Source of the DNA: Coriobacteriia bacterium | GTDB taxonomy: Bacteria > Actinomycetota > Coriobacteriia > Coriobacteriales > UMGS124 | Assembly: GCA_018368455.1 (NCBI GenBank) | Contig: JAGZEG010000013.1 | Coordinates: forward strand, 1-64,000 | DNA length: 64,000 nt | Direction of reading: 5' to 3' | Part shown: piece after piece, positions 9,074 through 17,003 of the stretch | How the letters are laid out: every line of letters begins with the position of its first letter | How positions within the stretch are numbered: position 1 is the first letter of the stretch | Notes under the pieces: generated by a model | What the model was told of the DNA's origin: nothing | Seen by the model: the letters and a program-made list of their open reading frames with translations, nothing else | Databases searched by the model: none | Made by a program: the position numbers and the translations under genes

Positions 9074-10976
9074 CGAGCGCGAGGAGGAGCGCGGCCGCGT
9101 GCGGGCCGACGCCGCCGAGGTGGCGGCTCAGGACGCAGGGCTGGTTGATGCTGAGGACGGGATCGACGAGGAGGAGCTCGAGGTGCCGCGCGACGTGTGG
9201 GCCACGGTGCGCCGCCTGTGGCGCACGGCCTCCGACCAGCACTGGCGCTTCTATGTCGTCATGGCGTCCATCGTGTGCTACGTTGCGCTGAGCATCGCCG
9301 CGCCGGCATACAGCGCCTACCTTATCGACCTGCTGTGGGGCAAGATCCAGGCCGCGTTCGCCGGCGAGCAGCCGTTCTCCGTGACGTGGGAGGACGGCGG
9401 CCGGCAGATCCTCGTCTACCTGCTCATCTGGACGGCGGCGTGGGTGTTCTACTCGCTGCAGTGCTTTACGATGGCGAGCTTTGCCGAGCGCCTCAACCTA
9501 CGTCTGCGCAACGCCGTGGGCGACAAGCTCGCGCGGTTGCCGCTCGCGTACTTCGACGCGCACAAGCCCGGCGAGATCATCAGCCGCACGACGAACGACC
9601 TCGACAAGATGTCCGAGGTGCTGCAGACGGGCTTGCTGCGCCTGCTGACGGCCGTGGGCATGGTGACGGGCTCGCTCGTGATGATGCTGCGCTACGACGT
9701 GCTGCTGACGGGCGTGTTCCTCGTGTTCGCCGTGCTGTCGACGTTTGTCACGAAGTTCGTGGCGAAGAAGACGCTGTACCTTGCGGCGGAGCGCCAGCGC
9801 TGCACGGGCATCCTGACCGGCCAGGTCGAGGAGGCGTACAGCGGGCGCACCATCATCAAGGCGTTCAACTGCGAGCGGCGCAGCTCGGCGCGCATCCACG
9901 AGGCCACGCAGCAGCTGGCTGAGGCGACGCGCAAGGCGGACTTCATCACGAACGCCATCAACCCGCTTATCCGCAGCGTCATCCGCCTGTCCCAGGTCAT
10001 CATCGCCGTGCTGGCGGGACGGATGCTCATCCAGGGGTCGCTGAGCGTCGGCATGTTCCAGGCATTTTTCCAGTACGTCTACCAGGCGTCGGAGCCCCTG
10101 TCGCAGATGTCGTTCACGATCAACACGCTGCAATCGGCGCTGGCCTCGGCCGAGCGCGTGTTCGACATCCTCGACGAGGGCGAGATCGAGCCAGAGCCTG
10201 CGGAGCCGGCGCGCCTGCCGGGGGCGGGCGAGGCCCTGGCGGCGCGGCCTGCGGGGCGCGTGGCCTTCGAGCACGTGCGCTTCGGGTACGACCCGGAGGA
10301 GCCGCTCATGCACGACGTGTCGTTCGTTGCCGAGCCGGGGCGCAAGATCGCCATCGTGGGCGAGACGGGCGCGGGTAAGACGACGCTCGTAAACCTGCTC
10401 ATGCGCTTTTACGAGATCGACGGTGGGCATATCACGCTCGACGGGGTGGACACGCGGCAGATGGCCCGCGCCGACCTGCGCCGCAACTTCGGAATGGTGC
10501 TGCAAGACGCGTGGATCTTTGACGGAACCGTTGCCGAGAACATCGCGTACGGACGGCCCGATGCCACGCGGGAGGAGATCGTCGCGGCGGCAAAGATGGC
10601 GCACGTCGACTTCTTCGTACGCACGATGTCGCATGGCTACGAAACGAGGCTGACGAGCGACGGCGAGAACCTGAGCCAGGGGCAGCGCCAGCTCATCACG
10701 ATTGCGCGCGTGTTCCTGTGCGACCCGTCGATCCTCATCCTGGACGAGGCGACGTCGAACGTGGACACGCGCACGGAGCGGGCCATCGTGGAGTCGATGG
10801 AGCGGCTGATGCACGGCAGGACGAGCTTCGTCATCGCGCACCGGCTTTCGACGATCGTGGACGCGGATCTCATCCTGCTCATGAGCCACGGCACGATCGT
10901 CGAGCAGGGTACGCACGAGGAGCTGCTGGCTGCGGGCGGTGCGTACGCGGACCTCTACCTGAGCCAGTTCGCGTAG
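9066..10976 (+). CDS. ABC exporter half-transporter, catalytic subunit
   Basis: Partner of the preceding half-transporter, 636 residues. A charged N-terminal extension of about 45 residues precedes six membrane segments. The ATPase domain has Walker A GETGAGKTT, signature LSQGQRQLITIARVF, Walker B ILILDEATSNVD with the catalytic Glu, and the switch His in FVIAHRLSTI. All catalytic residues are canonical, as expected for the active half of a heterodimer. The ATG at 9066 follows AGGGAGGTGA (9051-9060), located inside the end of the first gene. A hairpin at 10987-11014 closes the operon. Confidence 0.92.
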   Translation: MSSEREEERGRVRADAAEVAAQDAGLVDAEDGIDEEELEVPRDVWATVRRLWRTASDQHWRFYVVMASIVCYVALSIAAPAYSAYLIDLLWGKIQAAFAGEQPFSVTWEDGGRQILVYLLIWTAAWVFYSLQCFTMASFAERLNLRLRNAVGDKLARLPLAYFDAHKPGEIISRTTNDLDKMSEVLQTGLLRLLTAVGMVTGSLVMMLRYDVLLTGVFLVFAVLSTFVTKFVAKKTLYLAAERQRCTGILTGQVEEAYSGRTIIKAFNCERRSSARIHEATQQLAEATRKADFITNAINPLIRSVIRLSQVIIAVLAGRMLIQGSLSVGMFQAFFQYVYQASEPLSQMSFTINTLQSALASAERVFDILDEGEIEPEPAEPARLPGAGEALAARPAGRVAFEHVRFGYDPEEPLMHDVSFVAEPGRKIAIVGETGAGKTTLVNLLMRFYEIDGGHITLDGVDTRQMARADLRRNFGMVLQDAWIFDGTVAENIAYGRPDATREEIVAAAKMAHVDFFVRTMSHGYETRLTSDGENLSQGQRQLITIARVFLCDPSILILDEATSNVDTRTERAIVESMERLMHGRTSFVIAHRLSTIVDADLILLMSHGTIVEQGTHEELLAAGGAYADLYLSQFA

Positions 10977-10986
10977 AGGGCGGGGT

Positions 10987-11014
10987 CGGCCGGGGGGTTG
11001 CCGACGCCCGGCCG
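10987..11014. terminator. Hairpin between convergent genes
   Basis: CGGCCGGG (10987-10994) pairs with CCCGGCCG (11007-11014). It sits between the ABC exporter stop and the convergent small gene's stop. There is no T-run, so it is a tentative terminator. Confidence 0.4.
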
Positions 11015-11029
11015 GCTTGCGCCGCGGCC

Positions 11030-11317
11030 CTAGAAGATGAAGCGCTCGAGCATGGCAAGGAGGGCCTGGTCGGCCTCGGTGCGGGCGAGCTCCTCGGCGC
11101 TCGTCCCGAGGCGGGGGCTCTCGACGCCGCCGGTCACCCCGACGAGCTCGGCGTCGTTCAGGGAGGCGGCCCGCGCACTCTCTATGGTCTTGAACGCCGC
11201 CTGCGCCGCGGCGTCGTTCAGCCAGATGCCGTACGACTCCATGAGAGCCTTGAGGTCATCGACCGAGAGGCACTGCTTCGTCTTCCCCATCAGCTCCGCG
11301 AGGTCGGGCTTGCCCAT
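11030..11317 (-). CDS. Small protein with double-glycine leader-like motif
   Basis: A 95-residue protein not assigned to a family with certainty. AAGGGAG lies just before the ATG at 11317, so it looks like a real gene. The first 60 residues are helical and end in LNDAELVGVTGG (residues 53-64). This resembles the L-x-D/E-x-E-L-x-x-V-x-GG end of Nif11-like and other RiPP or bacteriocin leaders. The 31 residues after the GG (VESPRLGTSAEELARTEADQ and an aliphatic end) contain no Cys and few Ser/Thr, so it is not an obvious lanthipeptide core. It converges on an ABC exporter that lacks a C39 peptidase domain. It could be an exported peptide or an ordinary small cytoplasmic protein. Confidence 0.6.
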   Translation of the reverse strand: MGKPDLAELMGKTKQCLSVDDLKALMESYGIWLNDAAAQAAFKTIESARAASLNDAELVGVTGGVESPRLGTSAEELARTEADQALLAMLERFIF

Positions 11318-11437
11318 GGCGTCTCCCTTCGAACGTGCGGCCGCGCTCCTGCGAGGCGTCCCCTCGCCCCGCGATGCGGCCCAGCAAGGACTGCGATATG
11401 CGGTGAGCGTAGCATCCCGGGCCATCGCGCGAAAGGA

Positions 11438-11609
11438 ATGGCCGGCTTTCCCGACGCTGGCGCGTGAAATGGTCACGCTTGTTCGGCGCACTGTCGCCCG
11501 CGGGGCTGATGGCAAGATGCATCTGTTGACCGCGCCATTCGTTCCGTAAAAAGGCACGTTTGATTGCTCGTAGGACATCTCGAGGGAATGCGACACATGG
11601 CCGGCTTTC
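11438..11609. repeat. 13-bp direct repeat between divergent genes
   Basis: ATGGCCGGCTTTC occurs at 11438-11450 and again at 11597-11609. Both copies lie in the 383-bp gap between the small leader-like gene and the SnoaL-LytTR regulator. LytTR proteins often bind direct repeats, but the 159-bp separation is far more than the usual one helical turn. Nothing else was recognised in this gap except a possible CACAAT -10 box near 11629. Confidence 0.4.
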
Positions 11610-11700
11610 TACCGTGCCACAATGGGGCCGGGGCGCCCGACGGACGCCGGTAGGGCCGCGCCTGCCGCCTGCCCTGGAGTGCCGAAGAGGAGGAGCCGCT

Positions 11701-12555
11701 GTGGCCTCAACGCGTACCGAACGATCTGCCAAAGCCGTCGCGCTGGCACAGGAGTTTGCGCACCGGTTCTACAACGGCGAGACCGACTGGATCTGCAGCG
11801 TGCTGACGCCGGACTTCACGTGGATCGGCGCCCAGGAAGGACAGTACTGCTTCGACGCCGACATGTTCCGGGAGACCCACGTGGAGATATGCAAGGCGAT
11901 GCCGCGCTGCGTCATGACGCAGGAAGAGTATCGGTCGGTGCTGCAGAGCAAGGACACGGTGGTCGTTGCCGGCCAGTACCTCATGTACAGCGACCCTATG
12001 ATGTCGATGGCCTTTGCCTCGCGGCAGAGGGTGACGTTCGTGTGGCGCGAGGTCGAGGGCGGCGAGCTGCGCCTCTGGCACCTCCACGCCTCGGACCCCC
12101 TGACGGCGTCGCAGCCCAACGAGGCGTTTCCCGTCGGCTATGCCCGCGAGACGTATCGCTATGCCATGGTCATGGCCAACCAGAAGAGCTACCAGAACTC
12201 GAGCGAGCTGCGCGACGTCAATGGAAACGTGCAGATGGTGCGGCTGAGCGACGTCGTGTATCTGGAGGCGAGCCGGCAGAGCACCGTCGTGTACTGCCTG
12301 TCCAAGGCGTTTCGTGTGCGCGAGGGCATCACTCGCGTGGCGCAGGTGCTGTCGGGGCAGACGGGGCGGGGCCTGGTGTGCGTGCACCGCAGCTACTACG
12401 TGAATGCGCTATACGTCGACACCATCCGCCGGGACGACATCCTGATGACGAGCGGGCAGACCGTGCCGATCTCGACCCGGCGCTACGCCGAGGCCTGCGC
12501 GGCCATCTCGCGCGCCCGCGGCGAGGCCGATGCCGATGACGGGCGGGCGGATTAG
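11701..12555 (+). CDS. SnoaL-like/LytTR fusion regulator
   Basis: Single-component regulator of 284 residues. Residues 5-140 resemble a SnoaL/NTF2-like ligand pocket (AHRFYNGETDWICSVLTPDF and later RLWHLHASDP). Residues 170-275 form a LytTR DNA-binding domain (VRLSDVVYLEASRQSTVVYC, then VCVHRSYYVNALYVDTIRRD). Such SnoaL-LytTR fusions are common in Coriobacteriia and would sense a small molecule directly, without phosphorylation. The GTG at 11701 is chosen because AGAGGAGGAG precedes it and the upstream reading is Arg-rich, non-domain sequence. Targets may include the divergent small gene, but this is not shown. Confidence 0.75.
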   Translation: MASTRTERSAKAVALAQEFAHRFYNGETDWICSVLTPDFTWIGAQEGQYCFDADMFRETHVEICKAMPRCVMTQEEYRSVLQSKDTVVVAGQYLMYSDPMMSMAFASRQRVTFVWREVEGGELRLWHLHASDPLTASQPNEAFPVGYARETYRYAMVMANQKSYQNSSELRDVNGNVQMVRLSDVVYLEASRQSTVVYCLSKAFRVREGITRVAQVLSGQTGRGLVCVHRSYYVNALYVDTIRRDDILMTSGQTVPISTRRYAEACAAISRARGEADADDGRAD

Positions 12556-12640
12556 GCGTGCGCGCGGGGGTGCGATTGGCTAGAATGCCGGGCGGAAAGT
12601 TGTCGTCCCGTTAGCCGCCGTGCCCTGGCAAGGAGATCCC

Positions 12641-13504
12641 ATGCGCGCCCGTCGTCCCAAGAACCTCGAGAAGCGATTCGAGTGGTATGCCCCCGTCATC
12701 GAGGCGACTCCGCTCGAGAGGGCTAGCACCTGGGCCCAGACGTGGTGCCCGGAGGCGCGCGAGGTGCGCCTTGACCTGGGATGCGGCAAGGGCTCCTACA
12801 CGCTGCGCGCGGCGCAGGCCGAGCCGGATGTGCTGTTCGTCGGCATGGACTGCGATGCCATCTGCGTTTCCATGGCGGCGAAGAAGGCTCTGGAGGCGGG
12901 CGTGGGCAACGTCGTGTTTACGCGCGCCAACGCCGATGACCTCGCGCGGATATTCGCGCCGGGCGAGCTCGGTGGCATCTCGCTCAACTACAGCAGCCCG
13001 TTTCCGCCCGCAAAGTACGCCTCGAAGCGCCTGACGCACGTCGAGCGCCTTATGGTATACCGCGAGCTGCTGTGCCCCGGGGCGCGCGTGAGCTTCAAGA
13101 CGGACAGCGCGCCGCTCTACGAGTTCTCGCGCATCCAGTTTGGGCTTGCGGGCTACGACGTCCTGTGGGAGACAACCGACCTCTACGGGGAGGGGACCTC
13201 GGGCCTCGATTCGCAGCTTGCGGCCGCGTGTCGCATCTCGAGCGAGTATGAGGAACGCCTGACAGCTGAGGGCGCAAAGGTGCACGCGCTGGTGGCGGCG
13301 CTCGGCCCGCGCCCCGAGGCCTGGACGCAGACTGCGGAGCTCAGCCTGGCGGCCTATCTGCCCGAGGACCTCGACAGCCTGACGTACATCCCCGCCGGCA
13401 TGGAGGACACGGTGCGCAACCTGCGGAACCGGCAGGCGAACCTGCGCGCCAAGGCCTCGCGCCAGGCGGCGCGCGCGTACTACGACGGGGGCGGGGAGCG
13501 GTAG
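12641..13504 (+). CDS. trmB: TrmB-like SAM-dependent methyltransferase
   Basis: Related to tRNA (guanine-46-N7) methyltransferase TrmB. The SAM motif is LDLGCGKGSYTLRAAQ (about residues 45-60), and the TrmB-like FKTDSAPLYEFS is present. The signature normally reading PDPWxKxxHxKRR is degenerate here (YSSPFPPAKYASKRL). A C-terminal extension of about 70 residues makes it 287 residues, against a usual 210-230. The ATG at 12641 follows AAGGAGAT with 5-nt spacing. It may be the genuine m7G46 enzyme in a lineage-specific form, or a paralogue with another substrate. Confidence 0.7.
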   Translation: MRARRPKNLEKRFEWYAPVIEATPLERASTWAQTWCPEAREVRLDLGCGKGSYTLRAAQAEPDVLFVGMDCDAICVSMAAKKALEAGVGNVVFTRANADDLARIFAPGELGGISLNYSSPFPPAKYASKRLTHVERLMVYRELLCPGARVSFKTDSAPLYEFSRIQFGLAGYDVLWETTDLYGEGTSGLDSQLAAACRISSEYEERLTAEGAKVHALVAALGPRPEAWTQTAELSLAAYLPEDLDSLTYIPAGMEDTVRNLRNRQANLRAKASRQAARAYYDGGGER

Positions 13505-13592
13505 GGGAGCGGAGGCGGAGCGGCGGGCACGCTCGCCGTGGCGTCGCACCTGCGGAGGCGACGGCGTGGGACACCTCGGGGGCGTGCCCGGT

Positions 13593-13831
13593 GGGCGCGA
13601 TCTGCGGTTGTGCGAGGTTTTGCAAAACGACGTCGCCAAATTGGGCGCAAATTTCGGGTGTGCTAGGTTTGCGGCGGGTGATGCGGGGCTCGCTGCTTGG
13701 TTACCTGCGGTTTTCCTGGGAAGTGCCGCTCTTCGTGGCTGCAGAAGCCGCGCAAACCTGGCACAGCCGTAAATCGCGCCCATTTTCGGTCGCTGGTTTT
13801 GCAAAACCTCGCACAACCGAAAGAAGTGCCC
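13593..13831. repeat. Nested inverted-repeat element, copy A (239 bp)
   Basis: Outer arms are 13593-13628 and 13796-13831 (36 nt each) and share 24 identical paired bases, including TGCGAGGTTTTGCAAAAC. Inner arms are 13638-13673 and 13751-13786 (36 nt each). On both sides exactly 9 nt separate outer and inner arms. The loop (13674-13750) contains ACCTGCGGTTTTC at 13703-13715. GTTTTGCAAAAC is itself palindromic. The element lies between convergent trmB and a LysR gene, 88 and 35 bp from their stops. The same geometry recurs at 32203, 36791 and 62071. Confidence 0.9.
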
Positions 13832-13866
13832 ATCCCAGGGGTGAGGGCCACGCGGCTGAGCGCCGC

Positions 13867-14811
13867 CTAGTGAGATGCTGCCCCTTCCGCCCCGATTTGC
13901 TTGGCGAGGGCCTGCCCGATGGACCAGAACTGGCGGGCGGCCGCGCTTGGGACTGGGCCCTTGCCAGCGGGCCTGCGGATGAGGTACGTGCCGAACTCGT
14001 CACCGCCCTCTATCGCGAGGCGGACGGTGGCCGATCCCGCCGGCGGGGCCTGCACGTCGGGCGGAAAGCCGAAGCAGGCAGCATTGTGCTCGCTGACGAG
14101 GTGCCCGAGCAGCGTCGTGTCCGTCGTTGTCGCGCGGATGTCGGGGCGCACGCCCGCCTCTGCGCAGCGCAGCATGACGAAGCGGTGCACGTGGTTGTGC
14201 CGCCCGGCCGTCACCATGGCCAGCCCGTCGAGGTCGGTGAGGGCAACTTTCTCCCGCCCCGCCATCGGATGCCCCTCCGGCACATAGAGCCAGACGCCCA
14301 CGCGGCGCACGCAGAGGCGATCGAACTCGCCCGCGAGCTCGGGATGCGTGCCGACGATGCCGATATTGGCACCGCCTCGCCGAACCTCGTCAAAGACGGC
14401 GTCGGTGCTCATCTCTTCGACATCGAGCGCGACGTGCGGGTGGAGTGCCGAGTAGCGCTCGAGCAGACCGTGGGGAAGGGCCTCGCGGCCACCGGTGACC
14501 AGCGCGATCGACAGCGCCGCGCGAACGCCATCCGGTTTCGCCGGCGCTCCGCTGGGGTGGCGCAGGTTCACACGGCACAGCTCGTCGAAGGTCGCCGTGA
14601 TCGGCCGCGCCCCCTTGATGAGGGCGTCACCGCGCTCCGTGGGGATGAGCGCCGCGTTTCGCCGCTCGAACAGGGGAGCGCCCACTTCCACCTCGGCACT
14701 CCGTAGCGTTTTGGCGACGGCCTGCCGCGAGACGTGCAGCATCTCGGCGGCGCGGGTGAGCGTGCCGCCGTCGGCTATGGCCAGGATGTGGCGCAGCTCG
14801 CGGATGTCCAT
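13867..14811 (-). CDS. LysR family transcriptional regulator
   Basis: LysR-type regulator of 314 residues. The N-terminal winged helix-turn-helix begins MDIRELRHILAIADGGTLTR, with the recognition helix in VSRQAVAKTLRSAE. The rest is a periplasmic-binding-protein-like effector domain (PHGLLERYSALHPHVALDVE, then LYVPEGHPMAG). The start at 14811 is the family-conserved position. An in-frame ATG nine codons earlier has a worse fit. It is divergent from the exported flavoprotein at 15050 with a 238-bp shared promoter region, so it most likely controls that reductase in response to its substrate. Confidence 0.9.
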   Translation of the reverse strand: MDIRELRHILAIADGGTLTRAAEMLHVSRQAVAKTLRSAEVEVGAPLFERRNAALIPTERGDALIKGARPITATFDELCRVNLRHPSGAPAKPDGVRAALSIALVTGGREALPHGLLERYSALHPHVALDVEEMSTDAVFDEVRRGGANIGIVGTHPELAGEFDRLCVRRVGVWLYVPEGHPMAGREKVALTDLDGLAMVTAGRHNHVHRFVMLRCAEAGVRPDIRATTTDTTLLGHLVSEHNAACFGFPPDVQAPPAGSATVRLAIEGGDEFGTYLIRRPAGKGPVPSAAARQFWSIGQALAKQIGAEGAASH

Positions 14812-15049
14812 GGCGGCGATCCCCCTCCCTGCTTGCATGTCTCCCAGTATATCAGCTGCACCCATGCGTGCCTGCGATGCGCAACCCTTGGTTACGGTCG
14901 GGCGGAACTTTGGGTGGCGCCGTGCGCGCGGCATCCCCGGTAGACTTTGCCGCGAGAGCGCGGCGCACAAGGGACGCCGCCGCGGCCGTCCGAGCGGGCT
15001 CAGCGCCGCGCGCCGGACATGTCGCATCCAAGAGAAAAGGGGATCATCC

Positions 15050-16777
15050 ATGCAGACTACCGTGAGCCGCCGTAGCTTCCTGGCCGGTGCGGGCGCCGTC
15101 GCCGCAAGCGCTGCCGCCGCCTCCGCCGTGCCCGCCATCGCCTCCGAGGCTGCGCCGGCTGCCGGCACCATCCTGACCCGCGACACGCTCGCCAACGGCA
15201 CCTGGTCGTTCATGGTGGCGCCCGAGCCCGTCGCCGAGGACCAGATCGCCGAGGTCAAGACGCACGAGATCGTCGTCGTGGGCTCCGGTGCCGCCGGCCT
15301 GTGCTGCGCTGTCGCCGCCGCCGAGCAGGGCGCGGACGTCATCGTGTTCTCCGCCGGCACCAAGCCGCTGTCGCGCGGCGGCTCGTTCCAGGCCATCGGC
15401 TCGAAGTACCAGGCCGAGCACGGCATCGAGGACGATCCCGAGAAGCGCCGCGTCCAGACGGCCATCGACCAGGTCGCCGGCTGCCGCATGATGGACATGC
15501 GCAAGTGGGCCGTGTGGGAGAACAAGTCGGGCGAGTCCATGGACTGGATGATCGACAAGATGGAGGCCAAGGGCATCAAGTGCTCGCTGGCCGTGCCCTA
15601 CGTCGACGTCGACGGCGTGCTCGACACCCCTGCGGGCGAGCACAACTTCTGGACGGACGAGGCCCCCATGGGCGTGTTCCAGGGCGCCCCGCTCGTCGCC
15701 AAGGCGTGGGCCGACACATTCACGGAGGACTTCGGCGGCGAGATCGACTACAGCACCGTCGCCCAGTACCTGATCCGCGATGACGACAACACGGGCCGCG
15801 TGAGCGCCGTCATCGCTCAGGACGCCGACGGCAAGTACATCAAGTACGAGGCCACGAAGGCTGTCGTCCTGGCCACGGGCGACTTCTCCAAGGACCTCGA
15901 CATGATGGCCCACTTCGCGCCGTATGCCTGGGAGCACTTCAAGGACGTGCTCACGCCCGAGGTCGACTACGACTGCGAGATGGTCTACACCGGTCTCATG
16001 CCCGGCGCGGGCCAGAAGATGGGCCTGTGGGTCGGCGCTGCCTGGCAGAAGGTCTTCCCGAACCCCTGCGCCATCAACGGCGCCGTCAGCGGCCCGTCGC
16101 ACTGCGTCGTCGACTCGTTCTGGGGCATCAACCTGGCCCAGGACGGCAGGCGCTTCCATAACGAGAACACGAACTTCGCGTTCGGCGCCTACACGCGCAT
16201 GAACCTCAAGGGCGGCACCGCCTACGCGATCTGGGACACGCAGTACGCCTATACGCAGGAGATCTGGGACACGCTGGGCAGCACGATCGACAACGTCAAC
16301 GGTGACGCGTTCCTGCCCAAGACGCCCGAGCAGCTCATCGCGGGCTGGGACAGCTCGGCCGAGTCGGGCAGCTACTTCAAGGCTGACACGCTCGAGGAGC
16401 TCATCGACATGATGGAGGGGCTCGACAAGGAGAACGCCCTCGAGTCTATCGCCAAGTACAACGAGTACGCCAAGAACGGCCTGGACGAGGAGTTTCACGT
16501 CAACCCTGAGCTGCTGCACCCCATCGAGACGGGCCCGTTCTACGGCTGCGTCACGCCGGGCTCGACGTTCCTGTGCGTCATGGGCGGCCTGCGCTGCGAC
16601 GAGCACTGCCAGGTGCTCGACGCGGCCGACGAGCCGATCGAAGGCCTGTACGAGGTCGGCACGATGATCGGCGACTTCTACGCCGGCGCGTACAACTTCG
16701 CATTCCAGGGGCAGAACCTGGGCGCCTGCTGCACGACGTTCCCGTACCTCGTCGGTCGCGAGCTCGCCGCGAAGTAA
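15050..16777 (+). CDS. Tat-exported FAD-dependent fumarate/urocanate reductase-like flavoprotein
   Basis: Exported flavoprotein of 575 residues. The Tat signal SRRSFLAGAGAVAAS has RR at residues 7-8, with cleavage expected near ASA/IAS around residues 25-35. The FAD Rossmann motif VVGSGAAGLCCAVAAAEQGA is near residue 75. The C-terminal part returns to the FAD-binding fold (GLYEVGTMIGDFYAGAYNFA, then GQNLGACCTTFPYLVGREL). The fold matches fumarate reductase flavoprotein/urocanate reductase, but no FMN-binding or heme domain is fused, so electrons must come from a separate carrier. It resembles the flavoprotein at 48725 more than the others here (both start with NG-W-F-APxPV). AAAAGGGGAT precedes the ATG. 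The substrate is unknown. Confidence 0.9.
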   Translation: MQTTVSRRSFLAGAGAVAASAAAASAVPAIASEAAPAAGTILTRDTLANGTWSFMVAPEPVAEDQIAEVKTHEIVVVGSGAAGLCCAVAAAEQGADVIVFSAGTKPLSRGGSFQAIGSKYQAEHGIEDDPEKRRVQTAIDQVAGCRMMDMRKWAVWENKSGESMDWMIDKMEAKGIKCSLAVPYVDVDGVLDTPAGEHNFWTDEAPMGVFQGAPLVAKAWADTFTEDFGGEIDYSTVAQYLIRDDDNTGRVSAVIAQDADGKYIKYEATKAVVLATGDFSKDLDMMAHFAPYAWEHFKDVLTPEVDYDCEMVYTGLMPGAGQKMGLWVGAAWQKVFPNPCAINGAVSGPSHCVVDSFWGINLAQDGRRFHNENTNFAFGAYTRMNLKGGTAYAIWDTQYAYTQEIWDTLGSTIDNVNGDAFLPKTPEQLIAGWDSSAESGSYFKADTLEELIDMMEGLDKENALESIAKYNEYAKNGLDEEFHVNPELLHPIETGPFYGCVTPGSTFLCVMGGLRCDEHCQVLDAADEPIEGLYEVGTMIGDFYAGAYNFAFQGQNLGACCTTFPYLVGRELAAK

Positions 16778-16803
16778 GGGCCGGGGGCCTGCTGGAGGGA
16801 TGC

Positions 16804-16845
16804 GAGGCGCGCCCGCCTGGGAGAGATCCCGGGCGGGCGCGCCTC
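16804..16845. terminator. GC-rich hairpin after flavoprotein 1
   Basis: GAGGCGCGCCCGCC (16804-16817) and GGCGGGCGCGCCTC (16832-16845) form a perfect 14-bp stem 26 bp after the stop codon. There is no T-run. It probably works as a terminator or 3' end stabiliser. Confidence 0.6.
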
Positions 16846-16966
16846 TCGCGTGCTGGTGTGCGGTGCTGCCTCGCGCGCCAGGAGCGGGGCCCTCGACGCG
16901 CAAACGAAGACGGCCCGCGCCGCCGCTCCGGCTGGGGAGGGCGACGCGGGCCGTATGCGGCGCAAG

Positions 16967-16998
16967 GGGACCGGCGCCTCGCGAGGGGCGCCGGTCCC
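16967..16998. terminator. GC-rich hairpin after flavoprotein 2
   Basis: GGGACCGGCGCC (16967-16978) and GGCGCCGGTCCC (16987-16998) form a perfect 12-bp stem, 5 bp beyond the stop codon of the minus-strand flavoprotein. No U-run follows on that strand. Confidence 0.6.
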
Positions 16999-17003
16999 GG
17001 GGA

